From the NCBI GenBank assembly GCA_025451135.1, contig JANWKW010000197.1:1-6504 (forward strand): a stretch of DNA of 6,504 nucleotides, in the 5' to 3' direction. Made by a program: the position numbers and the translations under genes. The DNA is from Vulcanimicrobiia bacterium. Lineage in GTDB: Bacteria > Vulcanimicrobiota > Vulcanimicrobiia > Vulcanimicrobiales > Vulcanimicrobiaceae. Below are positions 5,777 through 6,504 of this stretch, piece after piece. Below the pieces are notes generated by a model. It was not told the origin of the DNA and did not search any database. It was given only the letters and a program-made list of their open reading frames with translations. Each line of letters opens with the position of its first letter. Positions within the stretch are counted from its first letter, which is position 1.

Positions 5777-6504
5777 CTAGCGGGGGGCCGGTGCGAACTG
5801 GCCTTCCCACTTGCTGACGACGACCGCGGCCAGGCTGTTGCCGCAGACGTTGACGGCGGTGCGCGCCATGTCGAGCAGGCGGTCGATCCCGGCGATGAAC
5901 GCCAGTCCCTCGACCGGGATGCCGACCGTGCCGAGCGTCGCGAGCAGCACCACGCAACTGACGCCCGGGACGCCCGCGATCCCCTTGCTGGTCAGCGCGA
6001 GCACGACCACCAGCGTCAACTGCTGGACCAGCCCCATATGGATGCCGTAGAGCTGCGCCAGGAAGAGCGCCGCGATCGATTGGTAGAGCGTGCTCCCGTC
6101 CAGATTGAACGAATAGCCGGTCGGGATCACGAAGCTGGCGATCACCCGCGGGCAGCCGAACGCCTCCATCTTCTCCATGATGCGCGCGATCACGGTCTCG
6201 CTGCTGGCCGTCGAATACGCGAGCAGCAGCTCTTCGCGGACCGCCATCACGATCTTGAACAGGCTCGTGCCGACCAGCCGCGCGATGAGGCCGAAGACCA
6301 CGACCACGAAGATCAGCATCGCGGCGTAGACGACCACGATCAGCTTTCCGAGCGGAAGCAGGCTTGCCACGCCGAATTTGCTGACGGTCACGCCGATCAG
6401 CGCGAACACGCCGAACGGCGCGAACTTCATGATCTGGTTCGTCACCCAGAACATCGCGGTCGAGATCGCGGCGAAGACGTCGATCACCGGCTTGGCCCGG
6501 GGGC
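5777..6504 (-). CDS. C-terminal part of a DAACS-family dicarboxylate/acidic amino acid:cation symporter
   Basis: The last 241 codons of an inner-membrane secondary carrier (GltP/DctA family; full proteins about 420-440 aa). The start lies beyond the right edge; the frame is open to 6504, and the GTG at 6487 is an internal Val. The visible part has MKFAPFGVFALIG (a conserved helix), a long hydrophobic helix, and the Ser/Thr-rich hairpin STASSETV. It continues with MEKMEAFG, then FVIPTGYSFNLDGS (ending near 6092), the second hairpin SKGIAGVPG, and LDMARTAVNVCGN (around 5872-5837). In this family the N-x-D-G-T motif and the D-x2-R-T-x2-N motif bind sodium and substrate. The Arg of MARTA fits a carboxylate side chain, so glutamate, aspartate or C4-dicarboxylate is likely. 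Here the first motif is NLDGS, with Ser for Thr. It is convergent with the GH64 gene, with four bases between stops. Confidence 0.9.
   Translation of the reverse strand, partial: PRAKPVIDVFAAISTAMFWVTNQIMKFAPFGVFALIGVTVSKFGVASLLPLGKLIVVVYAAMLIFVVVVFGLIARLVGTSLFKIVMAVREELLLAYSTASSETVIARIMEKMEAFGCPRVIASFVIPTGYSFNLDGSTLYQSIAALFLAQLYGIHMGLVQQLTLVVVLALTSKGIAGVPGVSCVVLLATLGTVGIPVEGLAFIAGIDRLLDMARTAVNVCGNSLAAVVVSKWEGQFAPAPR

Overview
This is a GC-rich bacterial window with tightly packed genes and no RNA genes, transposases, phage genes or CRISPR arrays that I can see. The mix of genes suggests a free-living, probably soil-type bacterium that exports lipid-anchored hydrolases: a DEAD-box helicase, a secreted S53 peptidase, a GH64 beta-1,3-glucanase-like lipoprotein and an acidic amino acid/dicarboxylate carrier. 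The style of the lipoproteins (short signal peptide, GC-rich codons, lipobox, Pro/Thr linker) would fit an uncultured lineage such as Eremiobacterota/WPS-2 or Acidobacteria. That placement is a guess from gene style, not a measurement.

Left part, minus strand (1-1860): three genes point leftwards in a row. A RhlE-like DEAD-box RNA helicase (1860 to 637) is followed after about 14 bases by a small DUF1801 protein (622 to 248). After 72 bases comes the first 58 codons of a gene that leaves the window at base 1. That gene appears to start at a TTG with a strong Shine-Dalgarno site, and its N-terminus resembles clostripain-like (C11) peptidases. A perfect 8-bp hairpin (184-206) overlaps its Shine-Dalgarno.

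Middle (1861-2043): a 183-base divergent intergenic region carries several dyads and must hold the promoters for both directions.

Right-centre, plus strand (2044-5772): two exported lipoproteins. The first (723 aa) is a sedolisin-type S53 peptidase with the Glu/Asp/Asp/Ser catalytic set intact, no room for the usual long propeptide, a Cys/Pro-rich insertion next to the oxyanion Asp, and a C-terminal domain of three 80-residue units. Each unit looks like two propeller blades, giving six in total, and the odd blades carry an Asp-box-like motif plus a Cys pair. A clear intrinsic terminator with a GAGA tetraloop follows (4247-4277). The second (465 aa) is a lipoprotein with a Pro/Thr linker and a GH64-like beta-1,3-glucanase domain.

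Right edge, minus strand (5777-6504): the C-terminal 241 codons of a DAACS-family (GltP/DctA) sodium- or proton-coupled carrier, convergent with the GH64 gene with only four bases between stops.

Taken together, the plus-strand pair could break down protein and beta-1,3-glucan (fungal, algal or plant wall material) at the cell surface, and the carrier could import acidic amino acids or dicarboxylates. This link is inferred from neighbourhood only: the terminator between the two lipoprotein genes and the opposite strand of the carrier mean they are not one operon.
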